From Bacillus ectoiniformans (GTDB lineage Bacteria; Bacillota; Bacilli; Bacillales; Domibacillaceae): 64,000 nt of DNA. Shown here in pieces: positions 50,656 through 59,526 of the stretch (within the stretch, counting starts at the first letter, position 1; the number at the start of each line of letters is the position of its first letter). The stretch is from assembly GCF_016908875.1 (NCBI RefSeq), contig NZ_JAFBES010000007.1, positions 62,001 through 126,000 of the forward strand. The letters are read 5' to 3'. The notes beneath the pieces are model-generated. The model had not been told where the DNA came from, searched no databases, and saw only the letters and a program-made list of their open reading frames with translations. Made by a program: the position numbers and the translations under genes.

Positions 50656-52092
50656 TTATTTGTTTCGTTTATGTGTAATTAATCCCCAGGCAAATGTCAG
50701 AGCGAATGGAACGACAATAACGATCGCCATGCCAAGTCCGAAAATGCCCCAGAATTCACGTTTGATGGAAAGAATGCCCGGCACACCACCGACTCCAATA
50801 GAGGAAGCAAGCACAGTGTTTGCGGCTAAAATTAATCCGGCAATCGCTGAACCAATTAAAGCGGCGATAAACGGATAGCGGTAGCGGAGGTTGACCCCGA
50901 ACAGGGCAGGCTCCGTAATACCAAGCCAAGCAGAAATACCTGATGCACTGGCTAGTCCGCGCAGTTTTTCATTATCACGGTGAATAACAAATGTCAGAGC
51001 GAACATCGCGAAGGCAGATGCACCTTGTGCAATATTTGATAGAGCGAGAATTGGCCACAAGAACGTTCCGTTTAACGAGCTTCCGATCAGCTGCAGATCC
51101 ACCGGCAAGAACGTGTGATGCATACCTGTAATAACAAGCACCGCGTAGAAGCCGCCGTAGATCAAGCCGCCTAACCAGCCGAAGTTTTCAAAGATCCAAA
51201 TGACGCCATCTGTAATTAAATTACCTAGTGCGAACGTTAATGGTCCAATAGCGATAAATGCTAAGAAGCCGGTTACAAGCAATGTCACAGGCGCCACAAC
51301 TAACAATTTGATGGAATCAGGCACTTTACGGTTTAAGAACTGCTCTATTTTCGCCAAAATATAAGAAGCAAATAATACAGGAAGCACTTGGCCTTGGTAA
51401 CCAATCGATTCAACCGTTAAGCCGAATAAATTCCAAGTCGGCACTTCACCAGCAAGTTTGGCATCCGGGTATGCGTAGGCACTTAATAGATCCGGGTGAA
51501 CGAGAATCAGTCCAAGCACAATCCCAAGGAGCGGACTGCCGCCGAACCGCTGAACGGCTGACCATCCAATTAATGCAGGAAGGAAGATAAAGGCGGTGTT
51601 CGCAATCAGGTTAATGACTTTCGCTAAATCTGCCCATTGCGGGTACACATCAATTAACGATTTCCCTTCATAAAAAATATCAGGACCAGCTAAAATATTA
51701 TTTAATCCAAGAAGTAAACCAGCTGTAACGATGGCAGGTAAAATCGGGATAAAAATATCAGCTAAAGTTTTCACCGCTTTTTGCAGCGGATTCAGCTTTT
51801 CACTGGCCGCATTCTTTACATCTTCCTTCGATGCTTCTTGAATGCCGGTTTCATCGGCTAAAATCCGGTAAGCCTTGTCCACCATGCCTTGTCCGATCAC
51901 GATTTGGTACTGGCCGTTTGTTGAGAAGGATCCCTTCACAATATCCACTGCTTCGAGCTTCTCTGTATCCACTAAGCTTTCATCGTTTAAAACTAACCGA
52001 AGACGCGTCACGCAATGGGTGGCTGTATGAATATTCTCTTTGCCGCCGATTGCATCGATAATCTGCAAAACCGACTCTTTTGTCACACTCAT
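50656..52092 (-). CDS. treP: PTS trehalose transporter, EIIBC
   Basis: 478-aa phosphotransferase permease. The N-terminal EIIB domain (about 1-85) has the phospho-Cys in HTATHCVTRLRLVL (about 27). The EIIC domain (about 105-475) has about ten membrane segments with GMHHTFLPVDLQL and GITEPALFGVNLRYRYPF, typical of the sucrose/trehalose class. There is no EIIA domain, so a glucose-type EIIA must be shared. It imports trehalose as trehalose-6-phosphate for TreA. The promoter (52207-52235) carries two TreR-type operators. The start ATG follows GGAGGG. Confidence 0.95.
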   Translation of the reverse strand: MSVTKESVLQIIDAIGGKENIHTATHCVTRLRLVLNDESLVDTEKLEAVDIVKGSFSTNGQYQIVIGQGMVDKAYRILADETGIQEASKEDVKNAASEKLNPLQKAVKTLADIFIPILPAIVTAGLLLGLNNILAGPDIFYEGKSLIDVYPQWADLAKVINLIANTAFIFLPALIGWSAVQRFGGSPLLGIVLGLILVHPDLLSAYAYPDAKLAGEVPTWNLFGLTVESIGYQGQVLPVLFASYILAKIEQFLNRKVPDSIKLLVVAPVTLLVTGFLAFIAIGPLTFALGNLITDGVIWIFENFGWLGGLIYGGFYAVLVITGMHHTFLPVDLQLIGSSLNGTFLWPILALSNIAQGASAFAMFALTFVIHRDNEKLRGLASASGISAWLGITEPALFGVNLRYRYPFIAALIGSAIAGLILAANTVLASSIGVGGVPGILSIKREFWGIFGLGMAIVIVVPFALTFAWGLITHKRNK

Positions 52093-52183
52093 GGTCGTTC
52101 CCTCCTAGTCGTTTAATCTATACATTTAAATTTGCCCCAAAAAGGTGTGAAAGAAACAGAAAGATGAAATCCTGTTAAAATAG

Positions 52184-52195
52184 TTGTATATACAG
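52184..52195. promoter_or_regulatory. TreR operator 1 (downstream of -10)
   Basis: TTGTATATACAG, a near-perfect palindrome of the TTGTATATACAA type known for TreR of B. subtilis. It lies just downstream of the treP -10 box on the minus strand, near the transcript start. Confidence 0.8.
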
Positions 52196-52206
52196 GATCT
52201 AAGTTA

Positions 52207-52235
52207 ATTTTATTCCTGTATATACAAGAAGTCAA
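52207..52235 (-). promoter_or_regulatory. treP promoter
   Basis: On the minus strand TTGACT (52235-52230), exactly 17 bases, TAAAAT (52212-52207). The spacer contains TreR operator 2. Confidence 0.8.
52216..52227. promoter_or_regulatory. TreR operator 2 (between -35 and -10)
   Basis: CTGTATATACAA, the mirror of operator 1 with a 32-base centre-to-centre distance (three helical turns), so two bound repressors would lie on one face. Confidence 0.8.
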
Positions 52236-52242
52236 TCAATAA

Positions 52243-52256
52243 GTGAACCGCTTTCA
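52243..52256 (-). promoter_or_regulatory. degenerate cre-like site upstream of treP
   Basis: On the minus strand TGAAAGCGGTTCAC keeps the first eleven cre bases but departs from the consensus at the end. It lies just upstream of the -35 box. CcpA control is plausible but not secure. Confidence 0.4.
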
Positions 52257-52417
52257 TTTTTTTGTCACAACTCATGAAAAAAGTCGATTATTCGGTACTT
52301 TTTGTTTTTCAGCTAAAAATAGTGCAAAAGGAAAGTCTTTCTTATAAAATAAGGGGAGTATCTTTTAACAGAAAAAAATGTTCAGATTCAGGCTGAATAA
52401 TAAAGGCAGGTAAAAAT

Positions 52418-53269
52418 ATGAAAACGGCAATTGTAACGGATAGTACAGCCTATCTTCCGAAAGAATTGCGCGACCAGTTAAACATACATATGATCCCGCT
52501 CAGCGTCGTATTTGGCGAAGAAATTTTCCGTGAAGAGCTGGATATTACAGAAGAAGCTTTTTATGAAAAGGTCAGAACAGAAGAAAAGCTTCCAACAACT
52601 TCGCAGCCGCCGATCGGGGAATTCGTCAAGCTCTATGAGGAACTTTCGAAGGAATATGATGCGGTGGTTGGGGTTTACTTATCAAGCGGCATCAGCGGAA
52701 CCTTTCAAACGTCACAGTCAGCTGCTGAATTAGTAGAAGGATTGGACGTCCGTTCCTTTGACTCGGAATTAAGCTGCGGACCGCAGGCGTTCTATGTGCT
52801 GAGAGCGGCGGAACTGGCGAATGAAGGCAAGGGTCCGGATGAGATTATGGCTGAGCTAACTGACATGCAACCGTCTGTCAGAGCGTACTTTATGGTGGAC
52901 GACTTGAACCATTTAAAACGCGGTGGACGCTTAAGCGGTGCGCAGGCGTTAATTGGCGGCTTGCTGCAAGTTAAGCCAATTCTCCATTTCTCTGAGAAAA
53001 AAATCGTTCCATTTGAAAAAATCCGCACAAGCAAGAAAGCGTTGAAGCGCGTAGAGGATTTATTCGCTGAAGAGTATCAAAAAGGGGAGCCCTTGGATGC
53101 AACGGTGATCCATGGAAATCGCGAAGTAGAAGGGCAAGCATGGATGGAGAAACTTCAAGCGCAGTTTCCTGAGGCGAATTTCCGCTTAACGTACTTCGGT
53201 CCAGTGGTCGGCACCCACTTAGGGGAAGGGTCGTTCGGATTAGGCTGGAGCAAAAAACGCATTAAATAA
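52418..53269 (+). CDS. degV: DegV family fatty-acid-binding protein
   Basis: 283 aa. TAIVTDSTAYLPKELRDQ at the start, then TSQPPIGEFVKLYEEL, SGISGTFQTSQSA and DDLNHLKRGGRLSGAQAL are hallmarks of the DegV (FakB-like) family, which binds fatty acids and in some species presents them to the kinase FakA. It occupies the place of yviA between degU and comFA of B. subtilis, though the tre genes and others are inserted here. It has its own terminator. Confidence 0.93.
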   Translation: MKTAIVTDSTAYLPKELRDQLNIHMIPLSVVFGEEIFREELDITEEAFYEKVRTEEKLPTTSQPPIGEFVKLYEELSKEYDAVVGVYLSSGISGTFQTSQSAAELVEGLDVRSFDSELSCGPQAFYVLRAAELANEGKGPDEIMAELTDMQPSVRAYFMVDDLNHLKRGGRLSGAQALIGGLLQVKPILHFSEKKIVPFEKIRTSKKALKRVEDLFAEEYQKGEPLDATVIHGNREVEGQAWMEKLQAQFPEANFRLTYFGPVVGTHLGEGSFGLGWSKKRIK

Positions 53270-53280
53270 TAATAATTGAA

Positions 53281-53310
53281 GGCAGAACATCACCCATGTT
53301 CTGTCTTTTT
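53281..53310 (+). terminator. terminator of degV
   Basis: GGCAGAACAT pairs with ATGTTCTGTC (one wobble), followed by TTTTT. Confidence 0.85.
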
Positions 53311-53345
53311 ATATGGTAAAATGAGACAGAAAGGATGTGTATAAT

Positions 53346-54692
53346 TTGATAGATTCTTCTTACTTCAGCGGACGTGACCTGCTCCGCGACTCCTTGTCGT
53401 TTTCTCCAGATTCTCCTCATTTAACATTTCACCCTGGCATCACATTTACTCACCAAAAACCGCGCTGCGAACGATGCGGCAATCAACAGGTTCATTTATT
53501 TGCTTCATTTCCATGTTCACGCTGTCAAAAAGAATGCCTCTATTGCCGAAATTGTATTATGATGGGGCGAGTTGCGGAATGCTCTGAGCTTGTACGCTGG
53601 ACGGGGCCTATACCTGATCATCCTGTGAGCGCAGGTGAGCTTCATTGGAAAGGCCAGTTATCAGATGGTCAGCAAGCGGCTTCAGATGCGGTGGTTTTAG
53701 CGATTGAAAGTCAAAATGAGCTGCTAGTTTGGGCGGTCTGCGGTGCCGGGAAAACTGAGGTGTTGTTCCATGGAATAGCCGCTGCGCTAAAAGCCAATCA
53801 GCGCGTCTGCCTCGCTACTCCAAGAACCGATGTTGTCTTAGAACTAGCACCCCGTCTTCAAGAAGTTTTTCCCCATCTCGAAGTCGCTGCTTTGTATGGC
53901 GGCAGTCCCGACCGCGACAAATACAGTCCACTTGTTATTACTACTACCCATCAATTGTTCCGCTATCACCAAGCCTTCGACGTCATGGTTGTCGATGAAG
54001 TCGATGCCTTCCCTTACACGCTTGATCCTACACTCCACTATGCTGTTAAAAAATCTCGAAAACCGTCATCTGCTCTCATCTATTTAACCGCGACCCCAAG
54101 CTTGGAGTGGCAAGAGGAATGCCAGTCGGGGAAAAGAAATGTTGTCACGATTCCCGCGAGATTCCACCGCCATCCGCTTCCTGTTCCTGAAATGCAGTGG
54201 ATTGGCCGCTGGAAGAAAGCGATTGATAAAGGCAAGCTGCCGGCGGTTTTGGAAAAATGGGTGAGTGAGCGACTTGCGATTAAAAAGCCGGTTCTCGTCT
54301 TTTTCCCGCACATTGAAACGATGGAAAAAGCGTTGCCGATCTTCCAAACACTCGACCCCCGAATTCAATCCGTTCATTCAGAAGACCCCGACAGGAAAGA
54401 AAAAGTCAATCAAATGAGGAAACAGGAGATGCCTTTGTTGCTGACGACCACGATTTTAGAACGAGGAGTGACAATTACGAATGTCGATGTGGCGGTTGTT
54501 GGAGCGGAAGACGACACGTTTACAGAAAGTGCGCTCGTGCAAATTTCCGGAAGGGCAGGGAGAAAAGCGGACTTTCCGGACGGAAACATTACCTTTTTTC
54601 ACTTTGGCCGCACGAATGCGATGCTACAGGCGATTTCACATATTGAACGGATGAACAAGCAAGGCCGGGAGCGGAGGCTGATTGACGGATGA
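53346..54692 (+). CDS. comFA: competence DNA helicase ComFA
   Basis: 448-aa superfamily 2 ATPase that drives uptake of transforming DNA. An N-terminal four-cysteine zinc region (CERCG, CSRCQKECLYCRNC) precedes the helicase core: Walker A in AVCGAGKTEV, the DEAD-like MVVDEVDAFPY, YLTATPS, and the C-terminal half with TTILERGVTI and VQISGRAGRKADF. The start is either TTG 53346 (ten bases after AAGGA) or GTG 53337, which is very close to that site. It overlaps comFC by four bases. The B. subtilis order is comFA-comFB-comFC; comFB is missing here. Confidence 0.95.
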   Translation: MIDSSYFSGRDLLRDSLSFSPDSPHLTFHPGITFTHQKPRCERCGNQQVHLFASFPCSRCQKECLYCRNCIMMGRVAECSELVRWTGPIPDHPVSAGELHWKGQLSDGQQAASDAVVLAIESQNELLVWAVCGAGKTEVLFHGIAAALKANQRVCLATPRTDVVLELAPRLQEVFPHLEVAALYGGSPDRDKYSPLVITTTHQLFRYHQAFDVMVVDEVDAFPYTLDPTLHYAVKKSRKPSSALIYLTATPSLEWQEECQSGKRNVVTIPARFHRHPLPVPEMQWIGRWKKAIDKGKLPAVLEKWVSERLAIKKPVLVFFPHIETMEKALPIFQTLDPRIQSVHSEDPDRKEKVNQMRKQEMPLLLTTTILERGVTITNVDVAVVGAEDDTFTESALVQISGRAGRKADFPDGNITFFHFGRTNAMLQAISHIERMNKQGRERRLIDG

Positions 54693-55393
54693 GCCATTGT
54701 TTATATTGTGGAAATGAACAGACGGGATCGATGAATTGGAGAAGGTTTTTGCTGGCAGAGGAAGAGCCGCTTTTATGTGCCGATTGTCTAAAAGGGTTTG
54801 AGCGAATTGAAGGCACACGCTGCCAGATCTGCTCACGCTCACTAGATGGGTTACCGGATGCCTATGTCGCAGGGGATTGCTGTCGGGATTGTGCCGAGTG
54901 GGAAAAAGACCCCGAATACAAAAGTGTGTTAAGCGGCAATCAGTCTATTTTCACCTACAATGGTCAGATGAAAGAATTCATCGCCCAATTAAAATATCGA
55001 GGGGACTACGTTCTCGCCCACTGTTTTGCAGATGAGATTCGCCGGGCGATCAAAACAGAAGATTATGACCTGCTTACTGTCATTCCGCTAAGCAAAGAGC
55101 GAGAGTGGGAGCGGGGCTTTAATCAGGCAAAGGCACTCGTGGTGTGTGCTGGATTAGAGGTAACAGATACACTCAAGCGGCTGCATACAGAAAAACAGTC
55201 GAAGAAAACCCGGACCGAGCGTATTCATCTTCCGGAAGTATTTCTCCCAGCCGATCAACTTGCTGTTCAGGGTAAAAAAATCCTGATTATAGACGATATA
55301 TACACGACGGGCTCCACCATTCGCCACGCGGCACTTGTGCTGAAGCAGGCGGGAGCTGCCAGTGTGAGATCGTTTACACTGTCTCGAGGATGA
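54689..55393 (+). CDS. comFC: competence protein ComFC (phosphoribosyltransferase-like)
   Basis: 234 aa. An N-terminal zinc-binding region (CLYCGNEQ, LCADCLKGF, CQICSRS, CCRDC) precedes a type I phosphoribosyltransferase fold with the PRPP loop IDDIYTTGSTIRHA. ComFC works with ComFA in transformation. ATGA overlap with comFA gives tight coupling. No clear terminator follows before yvyF. Confidence 0.95.
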   Translation: MSHCLYCGNEQTGSMNWRRFLLAEEEPLLCADCLKGFERIEGTRCQICSRSLDGLPDAYVAGDCCRDCAEWEKDPEYKSVLSGNQSIFTYNGQMKEFIAQLKYRGDYVLAHCFADEIRRAIKTEDYDLLTVIPLSKEREWERGFNQAKALVVCAGLEVTDTLKRLHTEKQSKKTRTERIHLPEVFLPADQLAVQGKKILIIDDIYTTGSTIRHAALVLKQAGAASVRSFTLSRG

Positions 55394-55469
55394 AAAAAGA
55401 GCCAGCTATTGCACTTAGTCTATAAGACTCATAAAATAAGAATACGATGAATTTTTTGGGGGAATGAAA

Positions 55470-55886
55470 ATGGAACAGGTAGTCAATTGTCCGCGCTGCG
55501 GAGACCTGTATATGAAAAACGCGTTTCGCGATGTGTGTTCAAAATGTTCTAAGGAAGAAGAAATCATGTACGAAACAGTGTACAAATTTTTAAAGCAGCG
55601 AGAAAACCGGGCTGCGACAATTGAACGAGTCGTGGAAGTGACAGGTGTTGATGAAACATTGATTCATAAATGGATGAAAAAAGGCCGCCTTCATGCGACA
55701 CATTTTCCGAACATGGGTTATCCGTGCGATAACTGCGGTGCGATTATTAATAAAGGCAAGCTGTGTACGCCATGCGTTGACCAAATCGAGCGTGATCTAA
55801 AGAGAATTCAACAAGAAGAAGAATTTGAACGCAAGAAAAAATTAAATGATCAAGCAACTTACCACGCATATAATAAAGATAAGTAA
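55470..55886 (+). CDS. yvyF: flagellar-operon protein YvyF
   Basis: 138 aa with two zinc-finger-like cysteine sets (CPRCGDLYMKNAFRDVCSKC and CDNCGAIINKGKLCTPC) flanking a winged-helix-like middle (VVEVTGVDETLIHKWMKKGR). This is the MerR-like/TIGR03826 family found at the start of the flgM-flgK operon. The start is ATG 55470, seven bases after GGGGG; the ATG at 55464 is too close to that site. Role unproven; a DNA or RNA-binding regulator is likely. Confidence 0.92.
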   Translation: MEQVVNCPRCGDLYMKNAFRDVCSKCSKEEEIMYETVYKFLKQRENRAATIERVVEVTGVDETLIHKWMKKGRLHATHFPNMGYPCDNCGAIINKGKLCTPCVDQIERDLKRIQQEEEFERKKKLNDQATYHAYNKDK

Positions 55887-55970
55887 TTTATTTGGCTGTC
55901 CTATGGGCAGTCCTTTTGTTTTATAAAGAACATATGGGTAAAATAAGAAAAATAACCTATCAATTGAAGC

Positions 55971-55997
55971 TAAAACTTTTCGGTATCACACCGATAT
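55971..55997 (+). promoter_or_regulatory. sigma-D promoter of flgM
   Basis: TAAA (55971-55974), 15 bases, ACCGATAT (55990-55997) matches the sigma-D consensus TAAA-N15-GCCGATAT except for one base. Confidence 0.85.
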
Positions 55998-56046
55998 AAT
56001 GAATATACTAATAAGAAAACGGGCGAACGAAAGCGAGGGATATCCA

Positions 56047-56313
56047 ATGAAAATTAATCATGTAGGCGTATCCGGAATCAATCCGTACCAAAAGCAATTA
56101 AACAAAGTGAACGGACCGAAAAAACCATCCGGAGCGCAAGCCGACAAGCTGGAGATCTCTTCAGCAGCGAAGGAAATGCAGGGAGCATCAAAAATTCTTA
56201 AAGAGCGTCAGGACAAAATTCAAAGCTTGAAGCAGCAAGTTTCAAGCGGAGAATATAAGCCGAACCCTGAAGGAATTGCCAAGGGGATTGTGGATTTTTA
56301 CCGCGGAAAGTAA
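56047..56313 (+). CDS. flgM: anti-sigma-D factor FlgM
   Basis: 88 aa. It binds and holds sigma-D until the hook-basal body is complete. MKINHVGVSGINPYQKQ at the start and the C-terminal region with LEISSAAKEMQ and YKPNPEGIAKGIVDFYRGK are typical. The ATG at 56047 follows GCGAGGGA. The sigma-D promoter 50 bases upstream gives the known feedback loop of sigma-D on its own inhibitor. Confidence 0.95.
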   Translation: MKINHVGVSGINPYQKQLNKVNGPKKPSGAQADKLEISSAAKEMQGASKILKERQDKIQSLKQQVSSGEYKPNPEGIAKGIVDFYRGK

Positions 56314-56358
56314 TGGAGGCGGCTCACTTGCCGCTTGCAGAAAGCAGAGGGATTCAGC

Positions 56359-56835
56359 ATGGCCCAACATCAACTGATGACGGTACTCGATAAAATGTAC
56401 CGTCTGCACCAGCTTTTATTGGAGCTGGCTGAAAAGAAAACAGAGATTATTAAAGCAAACGACATGAACGGACTCGATCAGATGCTCAAGGACGAGCAAA
56501 AATATGTCGCGGCGATTCAGACAATGGAGCGTGAGCGGCAGAAGGTAACAGCCGAATGGACAGGAAGAGCGGAGACAACGCTATCTGAATGCATCAATCA
56601 GACAAGCGGAGAAGTGCGAGAGAAGCTTGAAGGGTTGCGAAACCAGTTAATGGACATCACAGCCGAACTGAAAGAACGCAACGACCTCAACCAAAAACTC
56701 GTCTACCAATCCCTGCAATTCGTCAACATCAGCATGAACATGCTCCAGCCGCAGCCTGAACAGCCAACCTACGGCAACCCGGCGAAGCAATCAGCAAGAC
56801 CTGCGAAGCGGTCAATGTTTGATAAAGGGGTTTAA
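56359..56835 (+). CDS. flgN: flagellar export chaperone FlgN (YvyG)
   Basis: 158-aa helical protein, the size of YvyG/FlgN, chaperone of the hook-filament junction proteins FlgK and FlgL. Long coiled helices (QLLLELAEKKTEIIKANDMN, then a C-terminal helix ending NISMNMLQPQ) fit the fold. The ATG at 56359 follows AGAGGG. It directly precedes flgK. Confidence 0.9.
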   Translation: MAQHQLMTVLDKMYRLHQLLLELAEKKTEIIKANDMNGLDQMLKDEQKYVAAIQTMERERQKVTAEWTGRAETTLSECINQTSGEVREKLEGLRNQLMDITAELKERNDLNQKLVYQSLQFVNISMNMLQPQPEQPTYGNPAKQSARPAKRSMFDKGV

Positions 56836-56856
56836 CCTCATAAAAAGCAGAAACCT

Positions 56857-56920
56857 GGGGTCTGACCCCCTAAAAAGCAACACCATCATTATTAACAAAT
56901 AAAGCTAGGGGTCTGACCCC
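56857..56920. repeat. paired GGGGTCTGACCCC palindromes
   Basis: Two copies of the 13-base palindrome GGGGTCTGACCCC at 56857-56869 and 56908-56920, exactly 51 bases apart, in the 112-base gap between flgN and flgK. The first is flanked by TAAAAAGCAG and TAAAAAGCAA. The second has a T-rich stretch after it and might weakly terminate. Confidence 0.75.
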
Positions 56921-56947
56921 TTCTTTTAAAGAAGCGAGGAGAATACA

Positions 56948-58552
56948 ATGGCTTCAACCTTTCACGGTTTAGAAACCGCCAAGCGCGGCATGTACACACA
57001 GCAAAGCGCCCTCTATACAACGGGTCACAATATCGCCAACGCTAACACGCCAGGCTTTTCTCGCCAGCGTGTCAACTTTGTGCAAACCGAACCGTATCCG
57101 GCAGCGGCTATGAACCGACCGCAGATTCCAGGACAAATGGGGACTGGGGTTGAGGCTGGTTCGGTGCAGCGGGTGAGAGAGAGTTTCCTTGATGTACAGT
57201 ATCAGGGGGAAAACAACAAAATGGGTTATTGGCAATCACGAGCAGAGGCTCTTAATAAAATGGAAGATATTATGAATGAGCCAAGTGACAGTGGACTTGC
57301 GAAGGTCATGGGACAATTTTGGCAATCTCTTCAAGACTTAAGTGTGAATCCTGAAAATGAAGGAGCAAGGACAGTTGTTCTTCAACGAGGACAGGCTGTT
57401 GCAGATACCTTCCACTATATGCACGATTCGATCTCAGCAATCAGGGACGATATTGGTAATGAAATAAGTGTCACTGTTAAAGAAGTTAATTCACTATTAG
57501 AACAAATCAGCAAGCTAAATAAACAAATCGGTGAAATTGAACCTCATGGTTATTTACCTAACGACTTATACGATGAGCGTGACCGTTTAGTAGATCAATT
57601 ATCGCAGCATATTAACATTAAAGTAGATAAAGTACCATCTGGCGGGAACGCTCTTAAAATTGCAGAAGGCCAATATGTAATATCAATGTTTCATGCGGAC
57701 GGAATTACACCCACTGAAATAGTGAATAGTGCAAATTTCAATAAAGTTGGTCTACAGTCGGATCCTGTTGCAGCTGATAGTGAGGGCGATGGAGTTGTTG
57801 ATAAACCTAACGATCCTATCACGCATTTTACTGTGAACGGTGAGGAAATAACTGTAAATAATTTTTCCCAAGGAAGATTAAGAGGGTTGGCAGAATCCTA
57901 CGGGTACAAAGACAATGCAAATAACACTAAAGGAATCTATCCGCAAATGCTTGATGACCTTGATAAGATGGCCTATTCGTTTGGATCTATTTTTAATGAG
58001 GTTCATAGCCTTGGATATGGTATGGAACAAGATCAACCTCAATCAAAGCCGTTTTTTGATGGAATTGCTGATTCAAAAGCTAATTATAAGGATGCGGCTA
58101 AAACCATTCAATTAGGCTCGCTTACTTCGGAGGAAGTTGCGGCTTCTGTGATAGGGATGAATGATGGGAATGGTACGAATGCTATTAACCTTGCAAACAT
58201 CCAAGGTTTTATCTTGACTAATTCAACCCAAAAACTAGAAGGTATTGCAGGTTCTATTGATCTTACTCAATTGAGTGCTATTAATAACGGGACTATTAAG
58301 TCGTTCTATGAAGGGATCATCGGCCGTTTGGGTGTTGATGCACAGCAAGCCACACGTCTGGGGAAAAATAGCGAAGTTCTTCGTCAATCTGTTGAGACAA
58401 ATAGACAATCAATAAGTTCTGTATCTTTAGATGAAGAAATGACAAATATGATTAAGTTCCAACATGCCTATAACGCGGCAGCGCGAAACATTACAGTAGT
58501 AGATGAAATGTTAGATAAAATAATCAACGGTATGGGAACCGGTGGACGATAA
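56948..58552 (+). CDS. flgK: flagellar hook-associated protein 1 (FlgK)
   Basis: 534 aa. It forms the first junction between hook and filament. The N-terminal rod/hook signature NIANANTPGFSRQRVNFV and the C-terminal VSLDEEMTNMIKFQHAYNAA are clear. The ATG follows GCGAGGAG. From about codon 95 on, the base composition becomes visibly more AT-rich than in the first 280 bases and in flgN, which hints at a recombination joint inside the gene. Confidence 0.97.
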   Translation: MASTFHGLETAKRGMYTQQSALYTTGHNIANANTPGFSRQRVNFVQTEPYPAAAMNRPQIPGQMGTGVEAGSVQRVRESFLDVQYQGENNKMGYWQSRAEALNKMEDIMNEPSDSGLAKVMGQFWQSLQDLSVNPENEGARTVVLQRGQAVADTFHYMHDSISAIRDDIGNEISVTVKEVNSLLEQISKLNKQIGEIEPHGYLPNDLYDERDRLVDQLSQHINIKVDKVPSGGNALKIAEGQYVISMFHADGITPTEIVNSANFNKVGLQSDPVAADSEGDGVVDKPNDPITHFTVNGEEITVNNFSQGRLRGLAESYGYKDNANNTKGIYPQMLDDLDKMAYSFGSIFNEVHSLGYGMEQDQPQSKPFFDGIADSKANYKDAAKTIQLGSLTSEEVAASVIGMNDGNGTNAINLANIQGFILTNSTQKLEGIAGSIDLTQLSAINNGTIKSFYEGIIGRLGVDAQQATRLGKNSEVLRQSVETNRQSISSVSLDEEMTNMIKFQHAYNAAARNITVVDEMLDKIINGMGTGGR

Positions 58553-58568
58553 GGCAGGTGAATATTAA

Positions 58569-59486
58569 ATGAGAATTACTCAATCCATGCTTTCAAATAA
58601 TATGCTCCGCAATTTAAGCAGCAGCTATGATCGTATGGGGCAATACCAAGATCAGCTGGCAACAGGTAAGAAGATTAACCGACCTTCTGACGATCCAGTC
58701 ATAGCAATGAAGGGGGTTTCGTATCGTACGAATCTAATGGAGGTTGAGCAGTTTAAAAGAAATTTTGGCGAGGCGTATAACTGGGTTGAAAATACCGACT
58801 CGGCTTTGGATAAGGCAACTGAAGCATTACAGCGTATGAGAGAGTTAGTTGTTCAAGCGAGTAATGACACGTATGAAGACTCTCAGAGAGAATCAGTCAT
58901 GCAAGAAGTAAGACAATTAAAAGAGCACTTGGTTGAAATCTCTAATTCGAAATTTGGCGAGAAATTTATCTTTAATGGAACAGACACTTTGAATAAACCT
59001 GTTGATCTTAACGCAGTCAAGCCAGTGTCAGATAACATCAATCCTGTGAAAATTGAATTGTCTAAAGGAATTTATGTTCAGGTAAATGTTAATCCAAAAG
59101 AGATTTTCTCTTTTGAAAAGGATCCAACAGACCCAACAGATATCTCTAAACAATCTGGCTTATTTGGTGATATTAATAGACTTGAGGATGCACTAATGAA
59201 TGGAGCAGGTAAAGAGATTACCGAATTTCTAGATACTATGGATAGTCATATCAAAAATGTAACCAATGCGAGAGCAGAACTTGGTGCTCGCATCAATCGA
59301 ATAGAGTTAATGGAAGAGCGTGTCGGTCAACAAGAAGTAGTGGCAACAAGGGTACTATCCGACAACGAAGATGCTGACATCGAACGTGTAATCACAGACT
59401 TAAAAACTCAAGAAAGCGTGCACCGGGCTGCCCTCGGCGTAGGTTCACGTATCATACAACCAACATTAATGGACTTTTTACGATAA
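58569..59486 (+). CDS. flgL: flagellar hook-associated protein 3 (FlgL)
   Basis: 305 aa. The N-terminal coiled region (MRITQSMLSNNMLRNLSSSY, then GKKINRPSDDPVIAMKG) and the C-terminal LKTQESVHRAALGVGSRIIQ are typical of FlgL, the second junction protein. It starts 16 bases after flgK behind AGGCAGGTG. A terminator overlaps its stop codon. Confidence 0.96.
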   Translation: MRITQSMLSNNMLRNLSSSYDRMGQYQDQLATGKKINRPSDDPVIAMKGVSYRTNLMEVEQFKRNFGEAYNWVENTDSALDKATEALQRMRELVVQASNDTYEDSQRESVMQEVRQLKEHLVEISNSKFGEKFIFNGTDTLNKPVDLNAVKPVSDNINPVKIELSKGIYVQVNVNPKEIFSFEKDPTDPTDISKQSGLFGDINRLEDALMNGAGKEITEFLDTMDSHIKNVTNARAELGARINRIELMEERVGQQEVVATRVLSDNEDADIERVITDLKTQESVHRAALGVGSRIIQPTLMDFLR

Positions 59487-59513
59487 GCTATTCCTAGAGG
59501 ATAGCTTTTTTTA
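59486..59513 (+). terminator. terminator of flgK-flgL
   Basis: AAGCTATTCC pairs with GGATAGCTT, followed by TTTTTT. It lies between flgL and yviE, so part of the transcripts may end here. Confidence 0.75.
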
Positions 59514-59526
59514 TGGGGTGATAAAC

